This document shows, piece after piece, positions 1 through 10,726 of a DNA stretch of 64,000 nt. Position 1 is the stretch's first letter. Every line of letters starts with the position of its first letter. The DNA lies in assembly GCA_037176725.1 (NCBI GenBank), contig JAZBRS010000011.1, positions 2,728,001-2,792,000 of the forward strand, given 5' to 3'. The position numbers and the translations under genes are program-made. Below the pieces are notes generated by a model that saw only the letters and a program-made list of their open reading frames with translations, did not search any database and was not told where the DNA came from. The stretch comes from Posidonia oceanica. Lineage: Eukaryota > Streptophyta > Magnoliopsida > Alismatales > Posidoniaceae.

Positions 1-256
1 ATTTTTTATACTTCAGCATGTTTGTATTAGCCTATATAGCATTTTTAATGATACATGTTTAGAAATTGAATCTAAGTAGTCTTAAATGTATATTATTGCT
101 GATTTTAGCTTATCTTAGAGTTGCAAATCAAAATTCGTAGTTTTTTTATCATTTTCGTGAACTTCCGTAAATTTACCGCATTTCCACCGAAGTCCGATAC
201 GTTTCCTATTTTCGTCGGACCGAAGTCCGACACGTAACCAACATTTAGAACCTTGG
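1..256 (-). repeat. hAT-like non-autonomous repeat, terminal part
   Basis: The reverse complement of this segment matches 27,364-27,650 over about 250 bp, including the terminal TTCTAAATGTTGGTTACG, the short palindrome GTCGGACTTCGGTCCGAC and the following AAATTTACGGAAGT. It ends at about position 256. The other end of the element is outside the window. Assignment to hAT rests on the better-resolved copy at 27,364-30,161. Confidence 0.6.
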
Positions 257-2149
257 TTGGAAATGTAGGAACTAAGTGCTATACTCAATGGAGTAGAAAC
301 CACCTCTAGAACCCTACATCTCCTGATTATGATTGTGGAACATCATGTTCAAATGAGGAATATTGTAATATCCAAAGATTTAATCCTATATTGCTTAAAA
401 AAAGTAGTGGATGAAGCCAAATAAAGACTAATATCAACTTTAATTTAAGTATTTTACACACAATGTTAAATCTAAGGTTGTCACAAATCAGTTGAGTCGG
501 GATCGTTACAGTTGTAACCTTTAAATTTGGCAATTATGTAGGATGGAAGGAAGGGGCCGTTTGATTAGTAGTCGTCAATCATGTATAGAAATTATAAGGA
601 ACTACACATGTAGACAAATTCAAGAAATAGTAGAAAAACAATATGTATACGAAATCACGTGGAATCGTGCTGCATCTGTGATTGACACTAAATAATAAGC
701 AAGGGATCTCGCACAACATTAGATAGAGAGAAGTACCTAAACCAACATTACAAATAGCCCATATGAGCAGATCAATGTGACTGAAAGCTCACCTCAGGCC
801 GAAAGCTATGATGGACTGCCTTTACAAGCCTATTGGAGTTGGCAAAGGGGACAATATAGACCTTGACAAACTAGTAAAAGTACTCAAAAGCTCTTGTGCA
901 ATTGACTATTGTTGTCGATGTGGCTAATGGCTCCATCCATCACTATGGTGACCAGTGTGGTCGCTGACAACATGAGGGTGGTTCGTGGAATCAAGAGGCT
1001 AACTAATATGGGTGCTCTCAATGTTCATAGTTGTGGGCGCTTACTCGAGTAAGTGCCTGATTAATCGACAGCAACAAACAGGTTTACATAATGTGGACCC
1101 AATTACGGCTGGATAGGATTAGCGGGAAAGTGCCCCACTTAATTGCCAGCAAATTAAGTGTCCTCTTAGAGTCCAACAAACACAAATTCTGTCCATTGGA
1201 CTCTGTCCCTATTAAGCACCCAATTACATTGGTTGGCAGTTTTAATTGATTTATTCTTCACTGTTGGATGACCACCGTGTGACAAAGAATAGGGCCAAAT
1301 GTGCTCATCTTGCCCATCTGCAAGTCTGCAACTGGGGGGAGAGGGGGATACTTAGTGGCAAGAGGGCATGCAGTAACAAGGGAACCAGACATTAATGGTG
1401 AGAGGATGTCAGAGTGGCAAAGGGAACCCAAGCATCTAAAGCAGGAAATGCCCGTGGGAGACAAGAATGGGGAAAGCAACCTAATCCATCGAGCAGACAG
1501 GGACTAGTCAACCTCGGAGTAAGCAGCCCGCTTGCTAATGCATACATCAAGGGAAGCCTGAAGGGATCGGTTCCTGGCTTCCTGCCTACATATATCCACC
1601 CACCACGAGGGGTAAGGGATCGAATCACACACACCAATTCCACATTATACTTTCTAGTGTGAAACTTAAGCATCTGCAACTCGAGACCTCCAATGCCTCT
1701 CTCCTCTCCACTCTCTTAGCTATAGGTTGCCTCAACAAGCCATAAACAACTATTAGATTCCCATCCCATCCAAAGAGCAGCATCACCAACAACCAGTTTA
1801 ACGACATTCAGAGATAGGATTTTCTAGTTAATGTGCTTTGGTATCATGTAAAAGAAAAAGGAGAAGAAGATATTTAAATTGATGTTTGGACAAAGGTTAT
1901 TGCATAGAAGTACATGACTAAGTACACAAGAAAAGAAACTAAATGTAAAATGACATAAACTACTGTATTGCACATTTAAAGATGACTTGTTTCTAACTTT
2001 TTCCTTTTATTCCCTTTTCGAAAATTGTGTTGTTCATCAATTGCTTGGATTCCTTCCAGCATTTTTTTTTCTTTCCTAGGTTTCTACCAAATGTTGATCT
2101 ACTTAGTTGATCAAGCATTATTTGCATCATTTACCTGAGACCAGTTCTT
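257..2149. other. Intronic stretch without recognised genes
   Basis: This lies inside the MED13 intron. It holds only short unsupported open frames. The part from about 650 to 1,830 has mixed composition and a TATATA-containing region near 1,590, and reads like a decayed LTR or leader of a larger element, but no paired copy, target-site duplication or coding domain was found to classify it. Confidence 0.4.
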
Positions 2150-4300
2150 ATCTTTAATGTTGCTGGAGAGACCAGTGTCGATTTTTAGGTTCCTCGACAG
2201 GTCGATGCTTCCTAGTACGATCTCCTCTGTCTCCTCAATCGGTTCCGTCCATCAATCCTCATGCAAAAGAAATCGTCTCAACGTCAGCATCCCTCTCCTG
2301 GTTGGTTGGGCTCAGTGCACTCTCTGGCTGCAAGTTGGTTGCCCTTGATGCATCCCATGCCTGTCAGGGTGGGGAACTTAATGCACATTTGGTAGGTGGA
2401 AGGGACTGCCTGAAGCTGACTTAGGGTAGGTCGACCGAGAATGATATTATAGCAACTTGGCAGCTTGACGACCACGAACTCAGTCATGATTGTGACTCTC
2501 TGGTCGCCCTCACATATGCTGATAGCAAGGGTGATTGTTCCTTTAACCGATGTGGTATGGTTGTTGAGCCCTATCAATTAGGTCTTCAATGGTCGAAGGT
2601 GCTAGGACTCGAACCCCAACTTCTAGAATGCCTCCATCATGGAGGACTGCAACCCCCTCCATGTCACAGCTAGTGAAGCTTATTTCTTCTTCTCTTCTTG
2701 CCCACTTAGCCTCGATCGACGCTAGTTGGCCATTGTGGGCAGCCTACTCATGCTACTTCCTTGCCAAGAAGCTGGACTCCCCACTCGATCTCCCGAAAAT
2801 CACTTCTATGACTTGGGAGGTGTTGGGATGGGCTAGAGACCTTTCCTTGTTCTATTCTTTGCTTCTCAACATACCAACTAAGATGCCTTTAACAAATAAA
2901 CGCCTCGATCTCCTCCTTCAGGTGTCAACAGTCATTGGTGGTATAACCCACGTCATGTTGAAACTCACAATAGGAAGAGTTGTTGATGCGACGACCGAAC
3001 TCTAATCGCAACCTCCTCAGCCACTTTCAGGTTCTCCATGTTCTTCACTTCCATCAGCAGTTGTGCCCTAGAGACCTTCAAAAGGGTGAAGTGGTTGTAT
3101 CGAACCACCGACGATGGTCGGAGCAATCAGTCAAACCAGTGGCAAATAGCTACCACTCCTCTAGATGAGGGGTGGTGCTGGTGTGGCCTCTGGTTGCTCG
3201 ATGGCCTATTGACGCACCATAGTGATTGCCTTTGCCACTTTGACCTTGTTGGCCAAGACGTATTTGTCAGCCTGCTCCAAAGCCTTTATGAATGACTACG
3301 GCTTCTCCAAGGTGAAGGATCTCGATAAATCCTAGGGCAACAACCCCTACTCGAGGATGTCCACGGTGGCCAGATTGAAACGGTGGATGTAAATTTTTTT
3401 TATGGTCTCATCTGTCCACCGATAAATGGTCATGAATTGGTCAAAATCCCATGCCCCCTTCTAACGACTCACATAATGGTCACAAAAAGCATGATACCAC
3501 TCATTAAAGGAGCTAATGGATGACCGAGGCAACCCGGAGTAGGCTCTTACTAAGCCCCGAAAAGTGGTGGGAAAGACCCTGGACGCCGAGAAGGTCACGT
3601 ATGGCCTATACATGGTCTACCACCTACCCCGTTTCATGCGTCCAAGTGCAACATCTTGAATCTACTAGGGAATGGGGGACTCAGCTCGGACCTACTCTGT
3701 GAATGGTGAGTGCTTGACACCCTTGAACGTGTTGGCTAGGCTAGTCCCTTCTACATCTTCATGAGGCAGACTTTCATCTAAGACAGTTGTTCCTCTATGT
3801 CTAGGTCAGATGAGCCGTATATTTTACACTGGACCTCATCCCCTCGACAATGCGATTCATAAGGGATCAACAAAGTTTTCTAGTGTGATCTCCATCGCTT
3901 GTTGTGAGGCTTCCCCCCTGCTAACAGGTCAAAACACACCTGTCTGTTGAATGGGCCCGTTCGAAGTAGGTTGGCACATCCCGAACTAATTGGCAAAAGA
4001 ATGGTTGGGCGAGCCTAAGAGAGAGAAAGAAAAGCAATCAAGGGGCATCGCCTAACCGATCAGGACCTCCTCCGATGCTTAAGTGAGAGACTATTCTGAC
4101 TTAAGGTGAAGAACAGATTTTGGATGTGAAAGAGAGTTCATGCATACCATGGTCCAAAGGGAGGCGTAATTATAGCCAAGTAGTCATAGGTAAGGTTGCC
4201 GGGCCAATAGACCTGGTTCTAGGTGGCTTGAACCAACATGGGCCCATGTCAAAAGCTATGTCTTGAGTAGCTCTTATTAGGCAAGTATTCATGCCTCCAT
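2150..4300 (-). pseudogene. Ty3/gypsy gag-protease remnant
   Basis: On the minus strand, 2,577-2,284 encodes a protease-region segment with IGLNNHTTSVKGTITLAIS, FVVVKLPSCYNIILGRPTL and AVPSTYQMCIKFPT, the conserved core of plant Tat/Athila-type gypsy proteases (VVDxPSxYNxILGRP). Around 3,420-3,230 the frame reads like the gag C-terminus (FIKALEQADKYVLANK). Several stops and frameshifts are present, no reverse transcriptase follows on the left, and no LTR pair was found. This is a truncated fossil. Confidence 0.75.
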
Positions 4301-4364
4301 GGAATAAATATAGTGATCACCTTGTTCAAGAGAGATGAGATAGAAATAAAAAGAGGAATAGAGG

Positions 4365-4503
4365 TGTTAGAGTAAATGGATCCTTACATGGATCTTTGTG
4401 TTATCCATTTATTAAGTTCCTTATAGGTTAAGTATGTATTCTATATATAGGAGATTGTAATCCTTTGTTATACTGATATACATGATTCTCTTTCATCTTA
4501 ACA
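4365..4503 (+). repeat. 5' LTR of non-autonomous element
   Basis: This 139-bp LTR starts TGTTAGAG and ends CTTAACA. It contains CTATATATAGGAGATTGTAA, a TATA-like core shared with the LTRs at 27,882, 29,674, 24,730 and 32,035. Confidence 0.88.
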
Positions 4504-4759
4504 TAGTATCAAAGCTTCGAGTTTAACGAAAAAAAATTGGAGAAAGAGCAACAACTGCCACTACCGCTGAACCGTCGTCACCACACCACCGTCAATGACG
4601 GCAGACCTACGGGAAAACCTCCTCCTTTCTCATTCAAAGCCTGATCTACCACCGTGTGGCCTAAATCTGGCCTAACCCACCGCCGCGGAGCCTAGAGAGA
4701 AAGGAAGGGGGAGACAAATGGCTGGATCCCATCAAAACCACAGGGGGAGAGAAAGGAAG

Positions 4760-4976
4760 GTCCATGTCAGCCTACCGAAGAAGAAGCCCCACGTGTTCAA
4801 CCGGCCTTCACCATCCCTGACGCCCTGAATGACCCGTCCCGAAGGTAGGACAACGAGGGCAGCGTCATCACCAACTACAAGGCCTTCGAGGTCATCTCCA
4901 ACCCCAACCTCCTCGACGTCTGCAACCGCACCTTCCACATCGTCCAGCTCCCTGCCGCGCAATCTAGAGTGTGTTG
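4760..4976 (+). pseudogene. Possible captured host-gene fragment inside the LTR element
   Basis: In one plus-strand frame this GC-richer segment reads FTIPDALNDPSRR, one stop, then DNEGSVITNYKAFEVISNP and NLLDVCNRTFHIVQLPAAQ. It looks like an ordinary globular protein rather than retroelement coding sequence, and no counterpart exists in the sister element. I do not recognise the family. It is suggested as cargo because the sister element carries an identifiable host fragment at the equivalent place. Confidence 0.4.
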
Positions 4977-5481
4977 CTCTCGTTGACGAGTTCGACTCCA
5001 TCGACTCTGGCAATGATCATGAGACTGATGATCTGAAATCGACACTGGGAAAGAAGGAGAAGAAGCTCCCGACGAAGGAAAGCGGCGTAGACTAGAAGAA
5101 GTAAAAAAGGGAGAAGAATGAAGTTAGGGTTTATTTGATTATTTGCATTTCAATCCAATAGTATTCTAAAATTGCAAAATGTACTAAAAACCCTAGAAAT
5201 TTTAAGTTTTTCAAAAAAAAAGAAAAAAAAAACACTTTCCGGTTGTGTTATTGTCTTATGGTCAACGTGATTGACTACTGCTGTTTCCTACCTACCTTGT
5301 GCAATTGCCTTATGGCCAATGTGATTGGTCATGGATGTTTTCAGTCTGCCTGTTGCTGCTACTACTGCTACAACATCTACTACTACTTTCATTCCTTTCA
5401 AGTTAGGTAGTTCTTTGTCAATAATACAAAAAATCATTATGTAACAAGCTATACATGTTAGATGCTCAGTTTAAGGGAGAG

Positions 5482-5632
5482 TGTTAGAGTAAATAGATCC
5501 TTATATGGTTCTTTGTATTATCCATTTATTAGATTTCTTACAGGTTAAGTATGTATTCTCCTATATACAGGAGATTACAATCTTTGTTATGATCGAGTAA
5601 TACATGAATTCTATTCTCTACCTACTTTAACA
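5482..5632 (+). repeat. 3' LTR of non-autonomous element
   Basis: This 151-bp LTR starts TGTTAGAGTAAATAG and ends CTTTAACA. It pairs with 4,365-4,503, with about a dozen bases of length difference and scattered substitutions, so the insertion is not recent. Confidence 0.88.
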
Positions 5633-5781
5633 AGAGGGAAAAGCAAGAAATCTTAAAAAATGTAAAGATGACATCATGGAAACAAACGAGAGTGTCATTT
5701 CTGAAAGATAAATAAGGAAACTACTTAAACAAGTTGAGTGTCCATTAGGAATGGGACCTGAAAAACATTTAACACACTAAC

Positions 5782-5860
5782 CTGTTCCTATTTGCAGGAA
5801 AAAGTCAGCTGCCGCAGAAGTAAGAATATCAATATCTGGGCATACAGCATAATATGTAAT
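5782..5860 (-). CDS. MED13: MED13 exon 12 in window (last visible)
   Basis: This 79-nt exon encodes ITYYAVCPDIDILTSAAADF then FLQIGT and ends on one base before gttagt. The VVCPDIDPLTCAATDFFQQLGT of Arabidopsis aligns. The next expected residues (VYETCKLGTHLP in Arabidopsis) are not found to the left in the window. The next intron is therefore longer than 5.7 kb and the C-terminal half of the gene is outside. Confidence 0.93.
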
Positions 5861-6079
5861 CTGCAACCAAAAGAAGACAAAATTTAGCTACAAAGTTCCA
5901 GAATCACCAACAACACAAAAAAATAGAATAAAATCTACTAGTCTATTGAATGATACTACCAAGTAAAGATACTAGCAAGATAAAGCAAGCAATAAGTTTC
6001 AGTGAATTGACTGATGTACAAACATGCACAAGAAACAAAAAAGCACTGCCATGTATTTAGCAACCAATTAGAAACTCAC

Positions 6080-6167
6080 AGGTTTTTGTAGAGCATACGG
6101 TTCAAGTGCACCCTTTTCCCAATGTTGAAGAGAATTTGCTGAAGTTTTCAACCAATCATCCTGATAC
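6080..6167 (-). CDS. MED13: MED13 exon 11 in window
   Basis: This 88-nt exon encodes YQDDWLKTSANSLQHWEKGA then LEPYALQKP, almost identical in pattern to the Arabidopsis YQDDWLKISTNSLTHWEKAPFEPYALPK. The acceptor is taatag and the donor gtgagt. It marks entry toward the MID/PIWI-like central part of MED13. Confidence 0.94.
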
Positions 6168-6267
6168 CTATTAGAAAAGTCTACATGCTTACAATGGCAA
6201 TGGAACACTACATGGGTTGTAAACCCAACAAATGTAATGGCAACTTATTTATTAGTCAGAGGGATAC

Positions 6268-6388
6268 CCAACAAGTAGAGCAGGTAATGGAAGCACTGAA
6301 ATAGTAGGTCTGAAACGAGGGCCACTGAATTGTTGCTCTGTTTCTTGGTTTGATCTTCTTTGAGATGTATCATCGATTCGACTCCCAT
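6268..6388 (-). CDS. MED13: MED13 exon 10 in window
   Basis: This 121-nt exon encodes GSRIDDTSQRRSNQETEQQF and then SGPRFRPTISVLPLPALLV. The LRPTLFVLPSPSILVG of Arabidopsis aligns to its second half. The acceptor is acacag and the donor gtatcc. It is separated from exon 9 by a 69-bp intron and ends on the first two bases of a Gly codon. Confidence 0.92.
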
Positions 6389-6457
6389 CTGTGTCATTAG
6401 CTATTTTAGTTGTAAGTGGCATTCAGAAAATTCCCATGGTTTAGTGAGAAACTGTAC

Positions 6458-6722
6458 CTTTAAGAGAAGATATGCCACCAGCTAAAGCTGTTGATGGGCT
6501 AATTGGCTCTCCAACAAAAGTTGCTGTACTCGAGGAATCATTCATTTCACTTGTACTAAAGTCGGCAGAACGGATATCGCCAGTAACGACAGCATCGCCA
6601 GATTGGCTGTTGCCCTTGCACCAATCACTCACAGACAAAGGCCCATCCAAATTTCCAAAAGCACTCCTCAAAGCTACTTTTACGTCAGATAAAAGCAAGC
6701 TAAAGACTGCCGATGCATGAAC
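6458..6722 (-). CDS. MED13: MED13 exon 9 in window
   Basis: This 265-nt exon encodes VHASAVFSLLLSDVKVALRS, then AFGNLDGPLSVSDWCKG and a Ser/Thr-rich tail ending GGISSLK. The GPLSVSDWCKG motif is conserved with Arabidopsis (GPLSVTDWCKG). The acceptor is caacag and the donor gtacag. It enters in phase 0 and leaves one base for exon 10. Confidence 0.94.
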
Positions 6723-7509
6723 CTGTTGTAGAAGAAAAGAACATATTTCAATTATGAAAATTCAGTATTGATACAGGACAAATGCATTGATATCTGCATG
6801 CTAATAGATTTGAGAATTTGCATTCCATATGAAATATAATAATTAGTTAGCAAACTGATAATATGAACTACCTAAGAGGGATGAAAACATGAATCCAATA
6901 AATGGAAGATTCAGCCATTCAGACTCTTGTAAATTAATGCACAGGTTTCATAGACTTTATATGCATGCAGAATGTTGTAATCTTTAAAGTCCGCTAGGGT
7001 CAGGGACCTTTATGGTACTGACTCATGCTTGAGTGGAGGACAAAACAAAAAACTAAAATAACAAAACCAAAAAGATGTGAAAAATAAATGAAATGTTTAA
7101 ACAATATCTAAAATAACAGAAAACTGAAAAAAAATAAAAAATCTTATTGTAGGCCCTAACCGTTGGGGACTGTTCTAACAATATGACCATTGTGGAACAA
7201 CTCTCCAATCTATTAATGTAAGTTAAGCCACCTGAGTGGCAACATCTTTAACTTTTACTGCTCACCAAGTGCTGAACAATGGTTTAAAGAAGCAAACTAG
7301 TGGGTTCCACTGTCAGCTTTGCTTCATAGTTGTGATCTTTGTAGTTTGTATTGTATTACGTAATGAAAAAGGCAGATGGTGAAAAATATTTAAAATATCA
7401 ACAAAAAAAGCAATGCTACCAGTTTTTGGTGCCACTTACTGATTAAGAAAGAAACAGAAATATGGATACACAATTAAAAACGAACTAACTAGCAAAACCA
7501 GAAGCTTAC
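6723..7509 (-). other. MED13 intron 8/9, no features
   Basis: This 787-bp intron between exons 8 and 9 is AT-rich. I see no transposon coding sequence, terminal repeats or RNA gene in it. Confidence 0.7.
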
Positions 7510-8862
7510 ATCACTAGAAAGTGGGTCAATTAAGTCCACGCCAGCAATGTCCACAGAGTGGCAAGATGCCAAAAGACCACCACAGCCTGCATGAACAGTA
7601 GAGGGGCCACAAGCAAATCCACGCCGGATTTGCTCCTGTAATGCAAGCCAGTCATAGGGTCCATCTCCATCACATGTGTCCAGAGAAATGTCAACAAAGG
7701 ATGTAGACTGCTGAACTAATAATGCTATAGCATCAACCAGTTCCTTTAGAGATTGCCTTTGGCCATTGATAGGCAAGTCTTCCTCAATAAAAGTACTGTT
7801 TGAAAAAGATGAGGAGTTTTCAACTTTGATTGTATTTGAAAGTTTTGTAACTTTAGGAGCTCCAACAGCACGCCAAACACCAACTGGTGCAGCTACAGGA
7901 CGATCCAGCACTGCATCCATATCACCAGCTATTCTAACAGGTATGGAATCTTTCTTTTTCAATTCAAACCTATTGGAGATCACATTTGGCATGAGGACTG
8001 TATCACTCAAGACCTGATCAGATACTCTTCGGCCAGCAATCATATCTATTGCCATGGGAACTTGGTTGTTGCAAGATAACAGAATATGCCTTATCCTACA
8101 CATGGCAGCCTGGAACATGCTGCATTCGACTTCGGTAGCAAGAACTGTCTTTAAAGACAGAAGGAGATGCCCTGCTTCCAAGGTATTCTCGGTCTTCTTT
8201 GAAGAACTTGGTAAAATATTTCCAGAGACAGATGATACTGAATCATCTTTATGAGAGGTCATCACGTTAATTCTAAGTGAATTCTTGTCAATGCTATTTT
8301 TCCTGCCCTTGACATGATTATAGTACCGCAGGAAATGAATAGAGTTTGTATCACAAGCCCCAGTAGGAAATTTTGATCCAGCAGAAAGTTCAGCCTTCTC
8401 TTCTGATGACCCCACTTGTGGAGAAGAAGGTGGAGTTGCACTGTATACATATGCCGAAAAGCTTGAAGGACTTTCAACCCTTTTGGATTTTGGCAGATAT
8501 GGGCTTCTGAAAATCGATGTAGAGAACTCACTTCTGGGTGCTTCAACTGCTGAATATTCTGATGCCAACGTTATAATTGCTTCAGCTTTTGTCACGTAAT
8601 CATACTTACTTGATAGAGGGACTGTAGAGTGGCCAGAAACAGCTGAAGGCAGAGCATCCTTAGTAGGTTCCATATTTCTATTAAGAAACTCATTATTAAC
8701 TGCTGCAGGATGCTGGTTAAATTCTTCAAAAGGCGGTAAAAATGAACTGGGCAAAGGGGTCTGATCTGATGCATCAGCCGTTTCTGCAAATGCGCTGTCA
8801 CTGATATCCCCATAATCAGCAACTGAAAAAACAAGAGCATGTACCTCGGCTGTACCTGGGGG
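7510..8862 (-). CDS. MED13: MED13 exon 8 in window (large exon)
   Basis: This 1,353-nt exon encodes 451 residues. It starts with PPGTAEVHALVF, reached through the acceptor atgtag, and ends DPLSSD before gtaagc. An internal cag nearer the coding sequence was rejected because it would drop the conserved PPGTAE and break phase. Conserved anchors include YDYVTKAEAI, SIFRSPYLPKSKRVESPSS, VYSATPPSSPQ, MDAVLDRPVAAPVGVWR, LKELVDAIALLVQQSTSFVD and GDGPYDWLALQEQIRR. It then has a Cys/Gly-rich HAGCGGLLASCHSVDIAGV, which is nearly invariant in plant MED13. Both ends are phase 0. Confidence 0.96.
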
Positions 8863-9031
8863 CTACATGATGGATATATAATTTAGTTTAAAAAAAAAGC
8901 TTCCATGATCATTTTAATAAGATATAAACATTCTGTTCAATTAAAATCTATTTGTGTCGGGCAAAGCAAAATAAACTGCCTTATTAGTGTATCGATTGCA
9001 GACTTCAATGGAAACGAAAAATACAGAACTC

Positions 9032-9335
9032 AGACCCCATATATTGGGTACTGATTGTTTGCTACCTCTTGGGTTGGCACAAGCACATTTACTAGTATGC
9101 TGTGAAACAGGATAAGTTGGCTTAAAATCGTAGAAATTTCTAAACAAAATACTAAAAGTACTTTCATTTACCCATAAACAGTGGTTCTATTAGCAAAGAT
9201 GTTGGCATATTTATTCCTAGGTTAAACATTTAAACTAAATTGTTTAAGTTTCCCAATAAAATGTTGAAAACTATTTTTATATTGTCTTTGGAGAATTTTC
9301 CTCAATTTATTCCCTACCTATTTTCTTCTTCTTTG
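9032..9335. repeat. Intronic direct repeat, unit 1
   Basis: This roughly 300-bp unit begins CAGACCCCATATATTGGG and contains GCAAAGATGTTGGCATATTT and a closing TTTTCTTCTTCT tract. It is repeated in the same order and direction about 395 bp downstream, with substitutions and small indels. Confidence 0.8.
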
Positions 9336-9426
9336 CATATATAGGTGCAAGTGCAAATCAGAATGACTATGTGAGCATGTAAGTGCAAATCAAACTACAT
9401 GAGTAATGTAATTAATTGATGGACTT

Positions 9427-9720
9427 GGACCCCATATCTGGTACTGATATGCTACCTCTTGATCACATTTATAAGTATGCTATGATGTGAATCAGGATAA
9501 ATTGGCCCATAATCCAAGACTTAGGAATTTCTTTTATCAAAATACTAAAACATATTTTCTATTCAGCCTTAAACCATGGTTATATTAACAAAGATGCTGG
9601 CATATTTATTCCAAGATTAAACTACAGCACTAAAGTTTCTAATTAACTACCGAAACTTTTTTTTTTGTTGTCTTGAGAATATTTTGCCCTAAACTCTTCT
9701 CCACCAATTTTCTTCTTTTT
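9427..9720. repeat. Intronic direct repeat, unit 2
   Basis: Matching landmarks relative to unit 1 are GGACCCCATATCTGGTACTG, TGCTACCTCTTG, ACAAAGATGCTGGCATATTT and the terminal TTTTCTTC tract. It is a local duplication within the MED13 intron, not a transposon with recognisable ends. Confidence 0.8.
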
Positions 9721-10092
9721 TCTTCACAACCCTACATTTCTAACCTGAATCTGGGGAACTATGCTAAATCTAGTGCATGCTTGCCTAAAAAAACTCAAAC
9801 CTAGCTATAAATTGTGATATTGATTAATTTATTTACAGAACTAAAAATAGTCTCAAGTTAGTAAACATTAAGTGAATAACACAATTAAGTTTCAATATGT
9901 GAATGCAATTTTATGTGAATTTGAAAATATATTTCATGCACTTCTTTTGTAATGATATATCAGTTGTACGTTTCCAGAGATCTAGCTTTCATCGATATCC
10001 TGCATTTGCATGTCATGCATATTTGCATAGTGATCTCAATAAACTTAAGTGTGCACTGTTGATTATTTTAGTTTATCCTAAAATTCAATGTT

Positions 10093-10286
10093 GAATTTCG
10101 AGGCCTTGGGGTCTCAAGTTCGACTCCTAATGGAGTCAAATTTCAAGATTCTTCCCACATAGGCTTTGCCTAGACTTTTATGGTTGCTGATGGGTGCAAG
10201 CTATTGTCTTCAACCCTAGGTTTACCCTTCGCTACTGCCTGGTTGTCCACTTTGGTGGGGAAGGGGTTCCCGGTTACCAAAAAAGA
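10093..10286 (+). mobile_element. tRNA-derived SINE fragment, 5'-truncated
   Basis: A pol III B-box-like GGTCTCAAGTTCGACTCC lies at 10,110-10,127. It is followed by about 150 bp of unrelated body and a short A-run (ACCAAAAAAG). A clear A box is missing upstream, so the 5' end is probably lost. The composition differs from the flanking AT-rich intron. Confidence 0.55.
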
Positions 10287-10456
10287 AAATTTCCATGTTG
10301 AAATTCCAAGTTCTCAATGACTTTCCATGGGATCATGTGTTTGCTAGTATGTTTCATTGTTGTCCAATCTAATTCCTACTTTTAGTAAATCAAGTAGAAA
10401 AAAAAACCAACATCAGAAACCTTGAAGAAGAAAGATGAGCATTAAATATGTAATAC

Positions 10457-10726
10457 CTCCCCAAAATCCAAAAGATCATCTTGGAAAAAGTCTCCAAATC
10501 CTCCAAACTCTGAAATAAGGTCATCAATGTCTATGACGTTGTCTTTGCTTCCACTGTTCAAATCCCAAAGAGATCCACCCTGACGTTTTCCAGCTCCTGC
10601 TATGGCCGGACTACTCATTCCAACCACATTGTTGTTAGATTTATACAGATCTTGGACGATTCCACTTGTGACATTGCCTGCTTGATCTATTGATTCTGTC
10701 GTACCTGTGTGTGATCGCTTAGTCCC
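10457..10726 (-). CDS. MED13: MED13 exon 7 in window
   Basis: This 270-nt exon encodes 90 residues, GTKRSHTGTTESIDQAG through SEFGGFGDFFQDDLLDFGE. The C-terminal acidic and aromatic motif corresponds to LLSEFGDFGDFFENDALPFGE in other plants. The usual WDWDDDDRGVGMD block just before it is replaced here by WDLNSGSKDNVIDIDD. Both ends are phase 0, with tgtag acceptor and gtatta donor. Confidence 0.93.

Larger units (their letters stand above)
4365..5632 (+). mobile_element. Non-autonomous LTR retroelement, 1.27 kb, TSD AGAGG
   Basis: The element has two related LTRs, a tRNA-Met-like primer binding site (TAGTATCAAAGC, starting at 4,504) directly after the 5' LTR, and a purine tract (TTAAGGGAGAG) before the 3' LTR. 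It is flanked by the 5-bp duplication AGAGG at 4,360-4,364 and 5,633-5,637. The interior is under 1 kb and has no gag or pol. The first internal 150 bp and the last 150 bp resemble those of the element at 27,882-29,814, but the middle differs. The element is antisense to MED13. Confidence 0.88.

Noticed and set aside
1..5700. Possible downstream MED13 exon (expected VYETCKLGTHLP-like)
   Set aside because: No matching segment with flanking AG/GT was seen on the minus strand; the region is occupied by repeats.
8822..8823. Alternative splice acceptor TTTTTTCAG at 8,823 for exon 8
   Set aside because: It would begin exon 8 with two bases, whereas exon 7 ends in phase 0, and it would remove the conserved PPGTAEVHALVF. 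The acceptor at 8,863 fits both.
8592..8840. Alternative minus-strand frame overlapping MED13 exon 8
   Set aside because: The exon 8 frame is anchored by many conserved MED13 motifs and correct splice phases. The other frame is a shadow.
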